DNA of 64,000 nt from Firmicutes bacterium HGW-Firmicutes-1 (GCA_002841625.1 PHAG01000001.1:372001-436000), one strand, 5' to 3'; shown: positions 8,885 through 17,617, counted from the first letter of the stretch. Notes: generated by a model from the sequence alone, not told the origin. Numbers and translations are program-made.

Positions 8885-9003
8885 GCCTCCCTAGGTTCTC
8901 ACTTGTAACCTAACTCAAGCAATGCGCTTAGACGCCCCAACCTATGAGGTAGGGACTTCTTTAGTTAGGTTGAAAATAATTATTATTAGTACTTGTACTC
9001 TAT
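8885..9003 (-). promoter_or_regulatory. Structured tupA leader RNA with two mutually exclusive folds; candidate riboswitch of unknown class
   Basis: The transcript upstream of tupA has a perfect 9-bp closing stem (8963-8971 with 8907-8915) enclosing two small hairpins, roughly ACCT 8940-8943 with AGGT 8947-8950 and AAGC 8917-8920 with GCTT 8926-8929, giving a three-way-junction shape. The 3' strand of the closing stem can instead pair as UAGGUU...AACCUA (8907-8912 with 8892-8897), forming a hairpin directly against the GGGAGG ribosome site. The two folds exclude each other, which is the usual design of a translational switch. I recognise no known class. Pairing is read directly; function is inferred. 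Confidence 0.55.
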
Positions 9004-9009
9004 TCACTA

Positions 9010-9015
9010 ATTATA
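9010..9015 (-). promoter_or_regulatory. Probable -10 box of the tupA operon
   Basis: A perfect TATAAT on the minus strand sits just upstream of the structured leader. The -35 region is a weak T-rich stretch, so the promoter may depend on an activator, possibly the divergent AraC-type protein. Confidence 0.4.
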
Positions 9016-9101
9016 CAGAGTTCATACCAATAAAAACTAGCTTATAATTTAAAAAAATACGCTAAAATCAACAAATACTTCTGTCAAATTCTTCAACTAT
9101 A

Positions 9102-9130
9102 TTGATAAACCTTCCAACGTATGTTAGTAT
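9102..9130 (+). promoter_or_regulatory. Promoter of the AraC-type regulator gene
   Basis: TTGATA (9102-9107) and TAGTAT (9125-9130) are separated by 17 bases, about 50 bases before the regulator start. It is divergent from the tup operon promoter, a common arrangement for a regulator and its target. Confidence 0.45.
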
Positions 9131-9180
9131 TAAATTAATCATTTAATCAACTTAAATATATTTATGAAAGGATGCTTAAG

Positions 9181-10017
9181 ATGATTCACAATTTTGATCG
9201 TAGTTTAGAAAAACATAACAATTATGAAACAGAGTATCTTAAAATACTCTATTATGATTTGTCCAAAGACTATAAGGAAATCTATAAATCCTATCAATAT
9301 AATAGACTCTGTACAATTGCAAATGGTACAAAACACGTCAAAATTAATAATGGTGTTGAATTTGATTACAACAGTTCCGAATTCATACTTCTTCCTCCTA
9401 ACTCTAGTGTACAAATGGAGATTAAAGAAGACACGATTGCAGTGGTGTATGAAATCAGCGATAAGCTTATTGAGGATACTAGAAACCATATTCAAATCAA
9501 GTTTGAAGCTGATGCCATCGATGCTAAAAATAGTATTGTCAAAGAAAAATTCAATGAATGTATTAAGGCACCGCTTAAAAGAATAAATGAGTATTGTTCA
9601 AGCAATGACGCAAACAAAACCTTTTTAATAGACTTATGCTCTCAAGAGCTTACCTATAATTTAATTAAGAATTTTTTGATTACCCCTAATCCAAACAATA
9701 AGTATTTTGATCCCGTAGATTATACTGTTAAATTTTTAAATGAAAATATATATGAACCAGTTACTATTAACGAAATTGCTGCTTACCTTAATATGTCTGC
9801 TTCAAATTTAACCTCTTGCTTCAAAAAGAGGACAAACATGACACCAAAAGAATATCAGAATCTACTTAAATTGAAAACTTCAAAGGAAGCCCTCAAACAT
9901 AAGAATGTTACTGAAGTGTGTTATGATTTAGGCTTTGAAAATGTTTCTTATTTTATTAAATTATTTAAAAATTACTATGGAGAAACTCCAAAACAATTTG
10001 CTATGAAAATAAATTAA
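9181..10017 (+). CDS. AraC-family transcriptional regulator
   Basis: A DNA-binding regulator of 278 residues. The N-terminal half has a cupin-like sensor region (a conserved-looking EFILLPPNSSVQMEI stretch near residue 65). The C-terminal 100 residues form the double helix-turn-helix AraC domain, with INEIAAYLNMSASNLTSCFKK near residue 195 and the second helix VTEVCYDLGFENVSYFIKLFK near residue 240. I start at ATG 9181 because GAAAGG ends 9 bases upstream; the earlier in-frame ATG at 9172 abuts that site. It is transcribed divergently from the tungstate operon, so control of that operon is plausible but unproven. The effector is unknown. Confidence 0.88.
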   Translation: MIHNFDRSLEKHNNYETEYLKILYYDLSKDYKEIYKSYQYNRLCTIANGTKHVKINNGVEFDYNSSEFILLPPNSSVQMEIKEDTIAVVYEISDKLIEDTRNHIQIKFEADAIDAKNSIVKEKFNECIKAPLKRINEYCSSNDANKTFLIDLCSQELTYNLIKNFLITPNPNNKYFDPVDYTVKFLNENIYEPVTINEIAAYLNMSASNLTSCFKKRTNMTPKEYQNLLKLKTSKEALKHKNVTEVCYDLGFENVSYFIKLFKNYYGETPKQFAMKIN

Positions 10018-10029
10018 ACTATTTAACAA

Positions 10030-10085
10030 TAAAAAATCATATTATCTTCTAATATTTGTATTGGCAGATAATATATTTTTTATTG
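10030..10085. terminator. Bidirectional terminator between the AraC-type gene and the GNAT gene
   Basis: The arms ATATTATCT (10039-10047) and AGATAATAT (10066-10074) pair perfectly. A-rich sequence precedes and a T-rich run follows on both strands, so it can end both converging genes. Confidence 0.7.
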
Positions 10086-10110
10086 CCACATCAATTGTGG
10101 CATAACTAAC

Positions 10111-10554
10111 TCATCTTAATCGCTTTTCCATTTTATAATGTGGTATTGTTTTTTCGATAAACATTTCTCCAATTTTAACATATCCCAGTTTTACATAAAA
10201 ACCAACCGCTTCCGCTCTTGCATGTAAAACAATTTTTTTATAGCCTAATTCCTTAGAAAAATCCTCGGAATATAAAACTAATTTTCTACCAACGTTTTGT
10301 CCTCTATAGCTTTGGTCAACTGCCACTTGCCTCATTTTAATCTGTTCCTCGTTGATTTCAGTTAAAACAAGCGTTCCTATCATTTCGTCTTCATGATATG
10401 CACATAGATGTATACTTCTACTATCTGCAGTTAAATTATCCTCGTAAATACTCAGTCCTAACGGCTTCCTTAATACTTCATTTCTAATCTCCAAGGCTTT
10501 TTCATATTCCTTAGAAGAACAATCAATTTCTTTAATTCGTATATTATCTAACAT
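10111..10554 (-). CDS. GNAT-family N-acetyltransferase
   Basis: A 147-residue protein of the GCN5-related acetyltransferase fold, which transfers acetyl from acetyl-CoA to an amine. The acetyl-CoA-binding motif A is clear: MRQVAVDQSYRGQNVGRKLV near residues 75-93, followed by LGYKKIVLHARAEAVGFYVKLGYVKIGE, the usual beta-strand 5 end. AAGGAG lies 10 bases before the ATG. The gene is monocistronic between two terminators. Sequence gives no substrate; the closest style is the small ElaA/YjcF-like group. Confidence 0.85.
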   Translation of the reverse strand: MLDNIRIKEIDCSSKEYEKALEIRNEVLRKPLGLSIYEDNLTADSRSIHLCAYHEDEMIGTLVLTEINEEQIKMRQVAVDQSYRGQNVGRKLVLYSEDFSKELGYKKIVLHARAEAVGFYVKLGYVKIGEMFIEKTIPHYKMEKRLR

Positions 10555-10583
10555 AATGCATACACTCCTTTATTGAAATTTAT

Positions 10584-10609
10584 AAAGGCATCCTATAAAA
10601 GATGCCTTT
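10584..10609 (-). terminator. Terminator of glyA
   Basis: AAAGGCATC (10584-10592) pairs perfectly with GATGCCTTT (10601-10609) across an 8-base loop. It lies just after the glyA stop on the minus strand and is followed by a T-rich stretch. Confidence 0.75.
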
Positions 10610-10647
10610 CTGATTAATATTAAAGAATTATGATGTCAATGTTGGAA

Positions 10648-11880
10648 TTAGTATAGTGGGTATTTATCTACCAATTCTTTCACCATCGCCGCAGCTTTTT
10701 CTTTGTTATTTTCAAAGTCGGAAATTGCTAGATAAATAATCTCTGCAATAACCTCCATATCATTTTCTTTCATACCTCTTGTAGTGACAGCAGGAGTCCC
10801 TAATCTAATCCCACTAGTAACAAATGGGCTTTGTGGATCATAAGGTATCGTATTTTTATTACAGGTAACACCTATTTCATCTAAATGCTTTTCAGCCACT
10901 TTACCAGTAATATTCATGTTTTGCAAATCAACCAGCATTAAATGATTGTCCGTTCCACCAGAAACCAAATTGAAGCCTCTAGCTGTTAATGCTTTTGCAA
11001 GTGCAGCTGCATTTACAACAATTTGCTTTTGATAAACCTTAAATTCATCTGTCATTACTTCAGCAAAGTTTACTGCCTTTGCTCCAATAACATGCATAAG
11101 TGGTCCACCTTGAATACCTGGGAAAATACCTTTGTCAATTGCTTGCGCATATTCTGCTTTACAAAGAATCATTCCACCTCTTGGTCCACGTAAAGTTTTA
11201 TGAGTAGTTGTAGTAATAAAATCCGCATAAGGTACTGGACTTGGATGCATGCCAGTAGCTACTAACCCAGCGATATGAGCCATATCAACCATAAGTAATG
11301 CTCCGACCTCGTCCGCAATTTCTCTAAATTTCTTAAAATCTAATGTTCTTGGATATGCACTTGCTCCAGCAATTATTAATTTAGGTTTGCTTTCCTTTGC
11401 AAGCTTCATTACCTCATCATAGTCTATAAATCCACTCTTATCTACTCCATAAGGTACAATGTTAAAATATTTACCTGACATATTTACTGGACTACCATGC
11501 GTTAGGTGACCCCCATGAGAAAGGTTCATACCCAAAATAGTATCACCCGGTTGTAATACAGCAAAATACACTGCAAAATTTGCTTGAGACCCTGAGTGTG
11601 GCTGAACATTTGCATGATCTGCTCCAAAAATTGCTTTGGCACGTTCTCTAGCAAGATTTTCTACAACATCTACATATTCACAACCACCATAATATCTCTT
11701 CCCTGGATATCCTTCTGCATATTTATTCGTAAGCGGACTTCCCATTGCTGCCATAACCGCTTCCGATACAAAGTTTTCTGATGCAATTAATTCAATATTG
11801 CTTTTTTGTCTACTTAATTCTTTTTCCATAGCATTTGCTAGTTCTAAGTCTACTTTTTTGACTTCATCAAATGAGTACAT
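10648..11880 (-). CDS. glyA: Serine hydroxymethyltransferase
   Basis: GlyA interconverts serine and glycine while charging tetrahydrofolate with a one-carbon unit; it uses pyridoxal phosphate in the cytoplasm. The 410-residue protein is full length. It shows [46 protein letters not shown] and the PLP-lysine motif [14 protein letters not shown] near residue 225. The start at MYSFDEVKK is chosen because GGAGG lies 8 bases upstream; the frame extends 10 codons further without a better site. It is monocistronic with its own promoter and a leader of about 150 bases. Confidence 0.96.
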   Translation of the reverse strand: MYSFDEVKKVDLELANAMEKELSRQKSNIELIASENFVSEAVMAAMGSPLTNKYAEGYPGKRYYGGCEYVDVVENLARERAKAIFGADHANVQPHSGSQANFAVYFAVLQPGDTILGMNLSHGGHLTHGSPVNMSGKYFNIVPYGVDKSGFIDYDEVMKLAKESKPKLIIAGASAYPRTLDFKKFREIADEVGALLMVDMAHIAGLVATGMHPSPVPYADFITTTTHKTLRGPRGGMILCKAEYAQAIDKGIFPGIQGGPLMHVIGAKAVNFAEVMTDEFKVYQKQIVVNAAALAKALTARGFNLVSGGTDNHLMLVDLQNMNITGKVAEKHLDEIGVTCNKNTIPYDPQSPFVTSGIRLGTPAVTTRGMKENDMEVIAEIIYLAISDFENNKEKAAAMVKELVDKYPLY

Positions 11881-12038
11881 TATACATCCTCCGTTTTTGT
11901 TATTAACCATTCATGAATACATAGCATCTATTCATACATAGGAAAATCGGTTTTAATATAATATATTCACAACGCCATTTCTATGTATTTATACAGAACT
12001 TTTTAGTTAATAAATAATTTCAATTTTATGCTAGGTGT

Positions 12039-12067
12039 ATTATAACATAAGATATTCAAATTGTCTC
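12039..12067 (-). promoter_or_regulatory. Probable promoter of glyA
   Basis: On the minus strand, GAGACA (12062-12067) and a perfect TATAAT (12039-12044) are 17 bases apart. The resulting leader of about 150 bases has two copies of CTATGTAT (minus strand, opposite 11917-11924 and 11934-11941), each of which could pair with the complementary arm opposite 11981-11988. Confidence 0.45.
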
Positions 12068-12148
12068 CGTATTTACGCCATATTTTTTATATTTCATCCT
12101 TATCTGCAAAAAAACAAGTCGATTCTTAGAAAGTAATCAGCATTACCA

Positions 12149-13906
12149 TCAAAATATATGTAACTCCTCACTTTCTTCCTCCATCTTAACGGGAATACAT
12201 ATTGAGAAAGAAGTATATTTATTTGGAACACTATCACAATCTATACTACCCATAAGTTTTTGAGTAATCATATTATACACAATATTCAACCCCAAACCTG
12301 TACCACCATTTGCTTTATTTGTAGTATAGAATGGTTCGAAAATATTACCTAAATCTTCTGGCAAAATACCTTTGCCATGATCAGTATAAATCAAATTCAC
12401 TTTATCAGCTTCGGTTGAAAACGCAATATCAATTACAACCTCGTCCTTTAGTTCATACCCATGTATGACAGTATTCATTAAAAGATTCGTTAGTATTTGT
12501 GAAATAGCACCAGGATATGAAGTAATGATTAGATCACTTGGTCCATTGATATTAACTTTATGCTTATATTTTTTCAATTCATGCTTTAGACTTAATAAAA
12601 TCGTCTTAATATAATCCTTCAGGTTAAACGTATCGAGTCTAGATTTCGTTTGATTTACTGCGACCAGCTTAAAGCTTGAAATCAAATCCGTAGCTCTAAA
12701 TAAATTATGTTCAATAATTTCGCTTGTTTCAATTACAGTATCGACAAACGCCATCAATTCTTGTTTAGAAATATTACCTTCATCTAATCTTTCAAATAGT
12801 TTATCACATTCTAACTTCATATAAGAAATGGAAGTGATACTTACACCTACTGGAGTATTGATTTCATGGGCAACTCCTGCAACGAGATTTGCCAAAGATG
12901 CAAGTTTTTCTGCTTCAACTAATTTTTCTTGAGTTTTTGTTAAATTTTTAATTGTATTTTCAAGTTCCTTATTTATTATTTTTAATTTCCTGTTCCAGCT
13001 TAAAATGATTGCTACAAACATCAGACTAATTGATACTACAATAATAGTAATTCCAATCATCTTCTCGGAGATAATTGGTTGGATTTCACTTTTTAACCAT
13101 TGTTTTTCTATTTCTTCTCTTTCTGACTTTGGCATACTCATAATTGCTTTGTTAATAATATCTTTCAAAGGTTCGTAGTCCTTCCTAACTGCAAATCTTA
13201 TTTCATTTTCAGAAGAAACCTTAGTCTCTTGCAGCACTTTAATATTTGTATAACCAAATTTGTCAATATAATAGGAAGCTTGAGCAAATTCTGTAACAAA
13301 GGCATCAATTTTACCAAAGGAAAGCAATTGTAGCCCTTCATTTATATCTTTAACTTCAATCAATTCTATACCTGGATACTTTACCTCCAAAAATTCTTGA
13401 ATTGCAAAGTCCTTAATAACACCGGTTCGAATATTTTGAAGTTCGCTTTCATTAATATTGGGAAACTTTGAATTCACTAATATAATGTTATGAATACTAA
13501 TATAAGGATCTGTAAAAGCAAGATACTCTATCCTATCTTCAGTAATTAGAATACCACATAGCATATCAATTTCTTTATGTCTAATGGCTGTTAACATTTC
13601 ATCCCACTTCGAATAATATATCTCTTGAAACTCGATTCCTGAATATTTTTCGACCCATTCTATATAATCGGGAGAAACTCCTTTAAATACCCTATCTTCA
13701 TAAAATTCAATAGGTGCATAATTAGGGTCATGGGCAATCTTAACAATAGGATGATTTTCAATCCATGTTCTTTCTGATTCATTTAATTTCAATGATTTAT
13801 GGGATTGGTAGTTAAGAGAATAAAGTATACCTAAGGCTGAAAGTAAAATGAATAATAAAAATATGACTAAATTCTTATTAAATAATTTCTTCAAGTTTTT
13901 ATTCAC
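12149..13906 (-). CDS. Sensor histidine kinase with extracellular SBP_bac_3 (amino-acid-binding type) sensor domain
   Basis: A 585-residue membrane kinase. An N-terminal membrane anchor near residues 13-30 is followed by an extracellular solute-binding domain (about 45-270; IAHDPNYAPIEFYED, DMLCGILITEDR, DAFVTEFAQASYYID) and a second membrane segment near 282-302. The H-box then reads LVAGVAHEINTPVG near residue 340, and the ATPase domain has GTGLGLNIVYNMI near residue 540. Such domains bind amino acids or similar small molecules. No response regulator is adjacent. The listed GTG start has a poor ribosome site; AGGTGA instead suits a TTG at 13894, four codons later, so the start is uncertain. 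Confidence 0.88.
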   Translation of the reverse strand: MNKNLKKLFNKNLVIFLLFILLSALGILYSLNYQSHKSLKLNESERTWIENHPIVKIAHDPNYAPIEFYEDRVFKGVSPDYIEWVEKYSGIEFQEIYYSKWDEMLTAIRHKEIDMLCGILITEDRIEYLAFTDPYISIHNIILVNSKFPNINESELQNIRTGVIKDFAIQEFLEVKYPGIELIEVKDINEGLQLLSFGKIDAFVTEFAQASYYIDKFGYTNIKVLQETKVSSENEIRFAVRKDYEPLKDIINKAIMSMPKSEREEIEKQWLKSEIQPIISEKMIGITIIVVSISLMFVAIILSWNRKLKIINKELENTIKNLTKTQEKLVEAEKLASLANLVAGVAHEINTPVGVSITSISYMKLECDKLFERLDEGNISKQELMAFVDTVIETSEIIEHNLFRATDLISSFKLVAVNQTKSRLDTFNLKDYIKTILLSLKHELKKYKHKVNINGPSDLIITSYPGAISQILTNLLMNTVIHGYELKDEVVIDIAFSTEADKVNLIYTDHGKGILPEDLGNIFEPFYTTNKANGGTGLGLNIVYNMITQKLMGSIDCDSVPNKYTSFSICIPVKMEEESEELHIF

Positions 13907-14417
13907 CTACTCTTTGAATTGAATTTAAAATCACTAGTTTATTGATAATTTTCAAATAGATACTTGTTAATAGTCTATTATTCAAAATATTATGCGTAGA
14001 AAGTGTCGTTATATGACAATGGTAACACCAGTTTTACAAAAAATCAAGTAATATTCTTTTTCTCTATAAATTTTCTCTTATATAGTCAAATCAACATCAT
14101 TGTAATGCTTCAAACTGTCGACAAAAACATTTTTTCTGGTAGGTGTATTCATTATTGGTTAAATTGTCAACCTGCAGCATTAGTATAATGCCTATATTTG
14201 ACAAATATGAGGATGGTCAAATGTTATAGGTAAATAAAAGTTTACAACGCCAAATATATCTATTTCCACGAAATCAAGCACAAACGATATTGCCATTAAA
14301 AATTCATTTAAATTAAAACGCATCTTAGTACCTCTTTTTTATAAAAGTTATAATTTTAAAGTCATAAAATTATAGTTTAAATGAGAACGAAAATCAGTTT
14401 TTGCTAGCTGAATAAAT
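13907..14417. other. Intergenic stretch without a supported gene
   Basis: About 510 AT-rich bases between the kinase gene and the terminator of the permease operon. They must contain the kinase promoter, but I found no convincing -35/-10 pair. A 10-bp AT-only inverted repeat (14349-14358 with 14365-14374) is the only clear structure. A 61-codon plus-strand frame at 14003 has no ribosome site and looks spurious. Confidence 0.5.
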
Positions 14418-14454
14418 AAAATTAGACACCTCAATAATTGAAATGTCTAATTTT
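14418..14454 (-). terminator. Terminator of the permease/DUF2703 operon
   Basis: AAAATTAGACA (14418-14428) and TGTCTAATTTT (14444-14454) form an 11-bp perfect stem right after the DUF2703 gene on the minus strand. Confidence 0.8.
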
Positions 14455-14465
14455 TCATCAAAATA

Positions 14466-15074
14466 TTATTTCTTTTTTTTATACTTCTTGTCCATAGCTA
14501 AATAAAATAGTTGTAAATTTCTAGGTAAGACATACTCTTGTACCTCCTGATTATCTTTGATATTTCCATAGACCATTTTTAAAATGGACTCAATAATCAT
14601 CGCTTTTGGTGGTACATCATATTCATCACCATCATAGGACCATGTACGGCAATCTACATCATTACCACATAAATCACCACAAGAAGTGCAATTATTTTCT
14701 TTAACCTCCATTTGAATATCCCGCCCATTAACCCGTATCGTTGGAGAGCTTAGGAACTTATATTGTTTTGCTAGATCTGCTGTGTTCACATTAACTTTGT
14801 TCGTGATTACTTCCACACCAGTTAACTTAAGAACATTTTCCACTTCCTTAAGTGCTTCATCTAAACTAGTATCGGTTCCCTGACAGCGTTCACATGTACT
14901 TAAATCAAGATATAAAAAATCAATCGTAATCCTTCTTTTGTTACCATTGTTTATTGGAGTATCCGTACAGCAATTACTATCACCCACACATTCATCTTGA
15001 CTACTTAAATCAGTTGCACCGCAGTCACTACAACAAGAACATCCTTCTACTTCTTTTAATTCATCATTTTCCAT
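14466..15074 (-). CDS. Cysteine-rich DUF2703-type thioredoxin-like protein
   Basis: A 202-residue protein with no signal peptide. The N-terminal 50 residues are a cysteine-rich segment (CSCCSDCG at 12-19, then further CC pairs). A DUF2703-like domain follows: a beta-strand ITIDFLYLDL leading into CERCQGTD, SSPTIRVNGRDI in the middle, and CTSCGDLCGNDVDC near residue 138. The CxxC after the first strand and the cis-proline-like SPT resemble a thioredoxin fold. It follows two half-size permease genes by 18 bases. Similar genes accompany ArsP-type permeases in Clostridia; a role in handling a thiol-reactive metalloid or metal is inference. Confidence 0.7.
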   Translation of the reverse strand: MENDELKEVEGCSCCSDCGATDLSSQDECVGDSNCCTDTPINNGNKRRITIDFLYLDLSTCERCQGTDTSLDEALKEVENVLKLTGVEVITNKVNVNTADLAKQYKFLSSPTIRVNGRDIQMEVKENNCTSCGDLCGNDVDCRTWSYDGDEYDVPPKAMIIESILKMVYGNIKDNQEVQEYVLPRNLQLFYLAMDKKYKKKK

Positions 15075-15092
15075 TATTCTAACTCCTTTTAT

Positions 15093-15626
15093 TTACATAT
15101 TTTCAGCCTTTTCATACAACTTTTTCATTTCATCTTTAGAAATCAATGCTGACATAATATATGCGATAATAATAATTCCTGGAATATCTATCAATAGCCT
15201 TGTGATTGCAAACTTACTTCCCAACGCAGATACTTCAAATAAAAACATAGGTATTTTCGTGGTTGACCAAGCTCCAATAAATATTAATATATTGCTAAAC
15301 TTAACACCTTTTTTCATAAAAACCGTTGCTACTGGAAAGGCTCCATACAGTGGACCTGCCGCTGCTGATCCAATTGCTATTGAGAGAATGATTCCCTTCA
15401 CGCCTGAATTTTCACCCATATATTTTATCATAGTATCCTTGGGAACCCAAATGTCCAACAAACCCAGCAAAACAAAAACAGGTGGAATCACTAAGATCAT
15501 TTCTTTCAAACTATATGCTGTAATTTGCAATGATTTTAGTCCCAGCTCATAATTAAAAATTGTAAGGATTCCTATTCCAATGAGCGTACCAATAAAAAAC
15601 CGATATCTTTTAAATTTATTTTTCAT
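15093..15626 (-). CDS. ArsP-type permease, half-size subunit (second gene)
   Basis: A 177-residue membrane protein with about five hydrophobic segments. The conserved permease motif GSAAAGPLYGAFPVATVF lies near residue 85. This corresponds to one repeat of the COG0701 permease family (ArsP/DUF318), whose typical members are about 300-350 residues and contain two such repeats. Here the two repeats are separate genes: its ATG overlaps the end of the preceding half-permease by 4 bases. The pair is therefore probably obligate and forms a heterodimer. Family members export organoarsenicals or are uncharacterised, so the substrate is unknown. Confidence 0.8.
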   Translation of the reverse strand: MKNKFKRYRFFIGTLIGIGILTIFNYELGLKSLQITAYSLKEMILVIPPVFVLLGLLDIWVPKDTMIKYMGENSGVKGIILSIAIGSAAAGPLYGAFPVATVFMKKGVKFSNILIFIGAWSTTKIPMFLFEVSALGSKFAITRLLIDIPGIIIIAYIMSALISKDEMKKLYEKAENM

Positions 15627-16108
15627 AATCCACCAACCACCTTCCCTATAATTAGTGCAACTATAAATGAAAAAACAAAAGCAAAAGCATTTCGCATGAT
15701 GGTTGTTTTCTTATTAAACACCTTCATTTCAACTGGCATTGTTACAACACCTACCATCATTAGGGAAGATACAAAAGCACCAATTTGCATATATCCTGCC
15801 CCATTGTCAAGGAGCAACGCAGCCGTTGGAAAGGCCACAAAGCCTGGTATTAATGTAATTGCTCCAATTACTGAAGAAATGAGCACACCAAGCCAACCGG
15901 AATTATCTCCAATAAGCTTCGATATAACCGCTGGATTCAATACTGCTAGCAAAAATCCTACTAGCATGATAATACCTAACAATTCCGGCAAAATATTTTC
16001 AAAAGCCTTCCAAGCCTTTTTTAAAGCCATTTTTGTTTTACTTTTATCTTTATAAAACGAAAATAATAGAAGTACAATCGTTATTGAGTAAAAGAGATAA
16101 TTACTCAT
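15623..16108 (-). CDS. ArsP-type permease, half-size subunit (first gene)
   Basis: A 161-residue membrane protein with four to five hydrophobic segments. The repeat motif GAITLIPGFVAFPTAALLLDNG lies near residue 85, equivalent to the GPLYGAFPVA motif of its neighbour. Both halves share the same internal position of a proline-glycine rich bend between membrane helices. It is first in a three-gene operon under a near-consensus promoter, with AGGAGG before the ATG. No ArsR-family regulator is in the neighbourhood, unlike many ars operons. Confidence 0.8.
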   Translation of the reverse strand: MSNYLFYSITIVLLLFSFYKDKSKTKMALKKAWKAFENILPELLGIIMLVGFLLAVLNPAVISKLIGDNSGWLGVLISSVIGAITLIPGFVAFPTAALLLDNGAGYMQIGAFVSSLMMVGVVTMPVEMKVFNKKTTIMRNAFAFVFSFIVALIIGKVVGGL

Positions 16109-16158
16109 AATAACCTCCTTATAAATGGGTTAATATTCCCCAATTGGTATATGTGGAT

Positions 16159-16187
16159 ATTATACTTATACATTTGTTATTTGTCAA
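16159..16187 (-). promoter_or_regulatory. Consensus promoter of the half-permease operon, with dyad symmetry just downstream
   Basis: Minus strand TTGACA (16182-16187) and TATAAT (16159-16164) are separated by 17 bases, a perfect match to consensus. The perfect 8-bp palindrome CCAATTGG (16140-16147) and flanking AATAT/ATATT half-sites lie over the expected start point, a typical repressor position. Confidence 0.75.
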
Positions 16188-16331
16188 CTTATTTCCAAAA
16201 TCTCTCAACGGAGAATTGTATTACAACTATTTTAATTAACTGTTTTTTGTTAATTATAACCCGTTTAGATTAGAGTAGTGTGTTCTATGTGCAAAACTGT
16301 TCCCTTTTTACATAAATGTTACTTCTTTTTA

Positions 16332-16359
16332 TTTACATTGTCGAACAATATGATATAAT
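16332..16359 (+). promoter_or_regulatory. Promoter of the TPR-protein gene
   Basis: TTTACA (16332-16337) and TATAAT (16354-16359) are separated by 16 bases, about 55 bases before the start codon. Confidence 0.65.
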
Positions 16360-16415
16360 GGTAAATAAATACTGAATGTGTCAAAACTTACTAAATCATA
16401 CTTGGGAGGTAAAAA

Positions 16416-17564
16416 ATGAGCGTTGAATGGGGACCAATAGCAATAATTGCAATTTGTTTTACAGTAATCGTAATTGTACTTACTTTTAAGAATGAAATAA
16501 GAAGATCAATTCGTAATAATTCAGCTAAAAAAAATGCCGAACCTATTATCGAAACCGCGAAAGAAGTCTATGCCGCTGATGAAAACTACATAAATCAAGA
16601 TCTTCAAGATGAGGTAGCTTTATGTTTAGATGAAATGGACAACAAAATATGGTTAAATTCTTTTAACAAAAAGGAATATGCTACTTCTTTATTAGAATTA
16701 GAAACGCACATTGCAACTTTGGAAGACGCTTATGAGATTATGAAGTATAAGGTACTATCAGCATATGTTACCTCAATGATAGATTTTGATCATTCAATTG
16801 AAATGTTTATGGAACTGATTGATTTATATCCAGTTGAATGTGAAGTTTATGTTTGGTTTTCACAAATATATTCTTCAAGAAAGTTATTTATTCAGGCAAT
16901 CACTATTATAGATGCTGGACTAGATAATATTTCTAAGAATCCAACACTTGTTTTATTAAAAGCAGAATTTCTAGGGGAAATGGGCAATCATCAAGAAGGA
17001 ATTGATTGTATTCAAAGCTCAATAGATAAAAAAACCTACAACTCAATTATTTATTTTACACTAGCAAAACTATACAAAGCACAAGATGATAACGAACAAC
17101 AACTATATACCTATATCAAAGGCTTCCAATTGAATAAACTGAATGATGATCACTTACTAGATTTTGCCACTGAGTTAGCAGCAGCTGGAAAATCTAAAGA
17201 AAGTCTTTATATTCTAAAAATTCTAGAGAAAAAAAATCCAAAAGATTTCAATGTTATCTGTCTTATCGGAAATGCATATTTCAAATTAGGACTTTATGAC
17301 TCAGCTTTAATTGCATATACTGAAGCAGATAAATTATGTGATGGCAAGCAAGAATGGATAAAAGCAAATATTGGGAACATCTACCATAATATTGGATTTT
17401 ATAGTTCAGCTACCGATCATCTTAAGAAAGCCGTTAAGCTTTCACCTGAATATGAGTTTGCACTAGAGAGATTAACGAATGCTGTAGAAGCAAAAAACAA
17501 GGAAGTAAACGTTCAAAAAGAACTATTAAAGAAAGCACAAGAATTTTTCCTTCAAAGGGTATAA
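16416..17564 (+). CDS. Membrane-anchored tetratricopeptide-repeat protein
   Basis: A 382-residue protein with one N-terminal membrane segment (about residues 6-24) followed by a charged stretch and helical repeats from about residue 75 to the end. TPR-like pairs include NPKDFNVICLIGNAYFKLGLYDSALIAYTEA and EWIKANIGNIYHNIGFYSSATDHLKKAVKLSPEYEFAL near residues 285-350. Such proteins scaffold complexes; here the repeats should face the cytoplasm. GGGAGG precedes the ATG. It is monocistronic, with its own promoter and a strong terminator. The partner is unknown. Confidence 0.8.
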   Translation: MSVEWGPIAIIAICFTVIVIVLTFKNEIRRSIRNNSAKKNAEPIIETAKEVYAADENYINQDLQDEVALCLDEMDNKIWLNSFNKKEYATSLLELETHIATLEDAYEIMKYKVLSAYVTSMIDFDHSIEMFMELIDLYPVECEVYVWFSQIYSSRKLFIQAITIIDAGLDNISKNPTLVLLKAEFLGEMGNHQEGIDCIQSSIDKKTYNSIIYFTLAKLYKAQDDNEQQLYTYIKGFQLNKLNDDHLLDFATELAAAGKSKESLYILKILEKKNPKDFNVICLIGNAYFKLGLYDSALIAYTEADKLCDGKQEWIKANIGNIYHNIGFYSSATDHLKKAVKLSPEYEFALERLTNAVEAKNKEVNVQKELLKKAQEFFLQRV

Positions 17565-17565
17565 A

Positions 17566-17617
17566 AAATAACAAAGGGGCCTCGGTTTCATGTAAACCGG
17601 GGCCCTTTTTGTTATTG
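17566..17617. terminator. Strong bidirectional terminator
   Basis: A long hairpin, AACAAAGGGGCC with GGGCCCTTTTTGTT plus an inner CGGTTT/AAACCG stem, flanked by A and T runs. It ends the TPR gene and the converging small-gene pair. Confidence 0.9.

Noticed and set aside
8885-9003. Assignment of the tupA leader to the Moco riboswitch class
   Set aside because: It lacks the GGAAAC and GCCUCCC-like segments seen in the AOR leader and has a different three-way layout, so I leave it unclassified.
14003-14188. 61-codon plus-strand frame
   Set aside because: No ribosome binding site, atypical composition and a position in an AT-rich intergenic stretch; no support as a gene.
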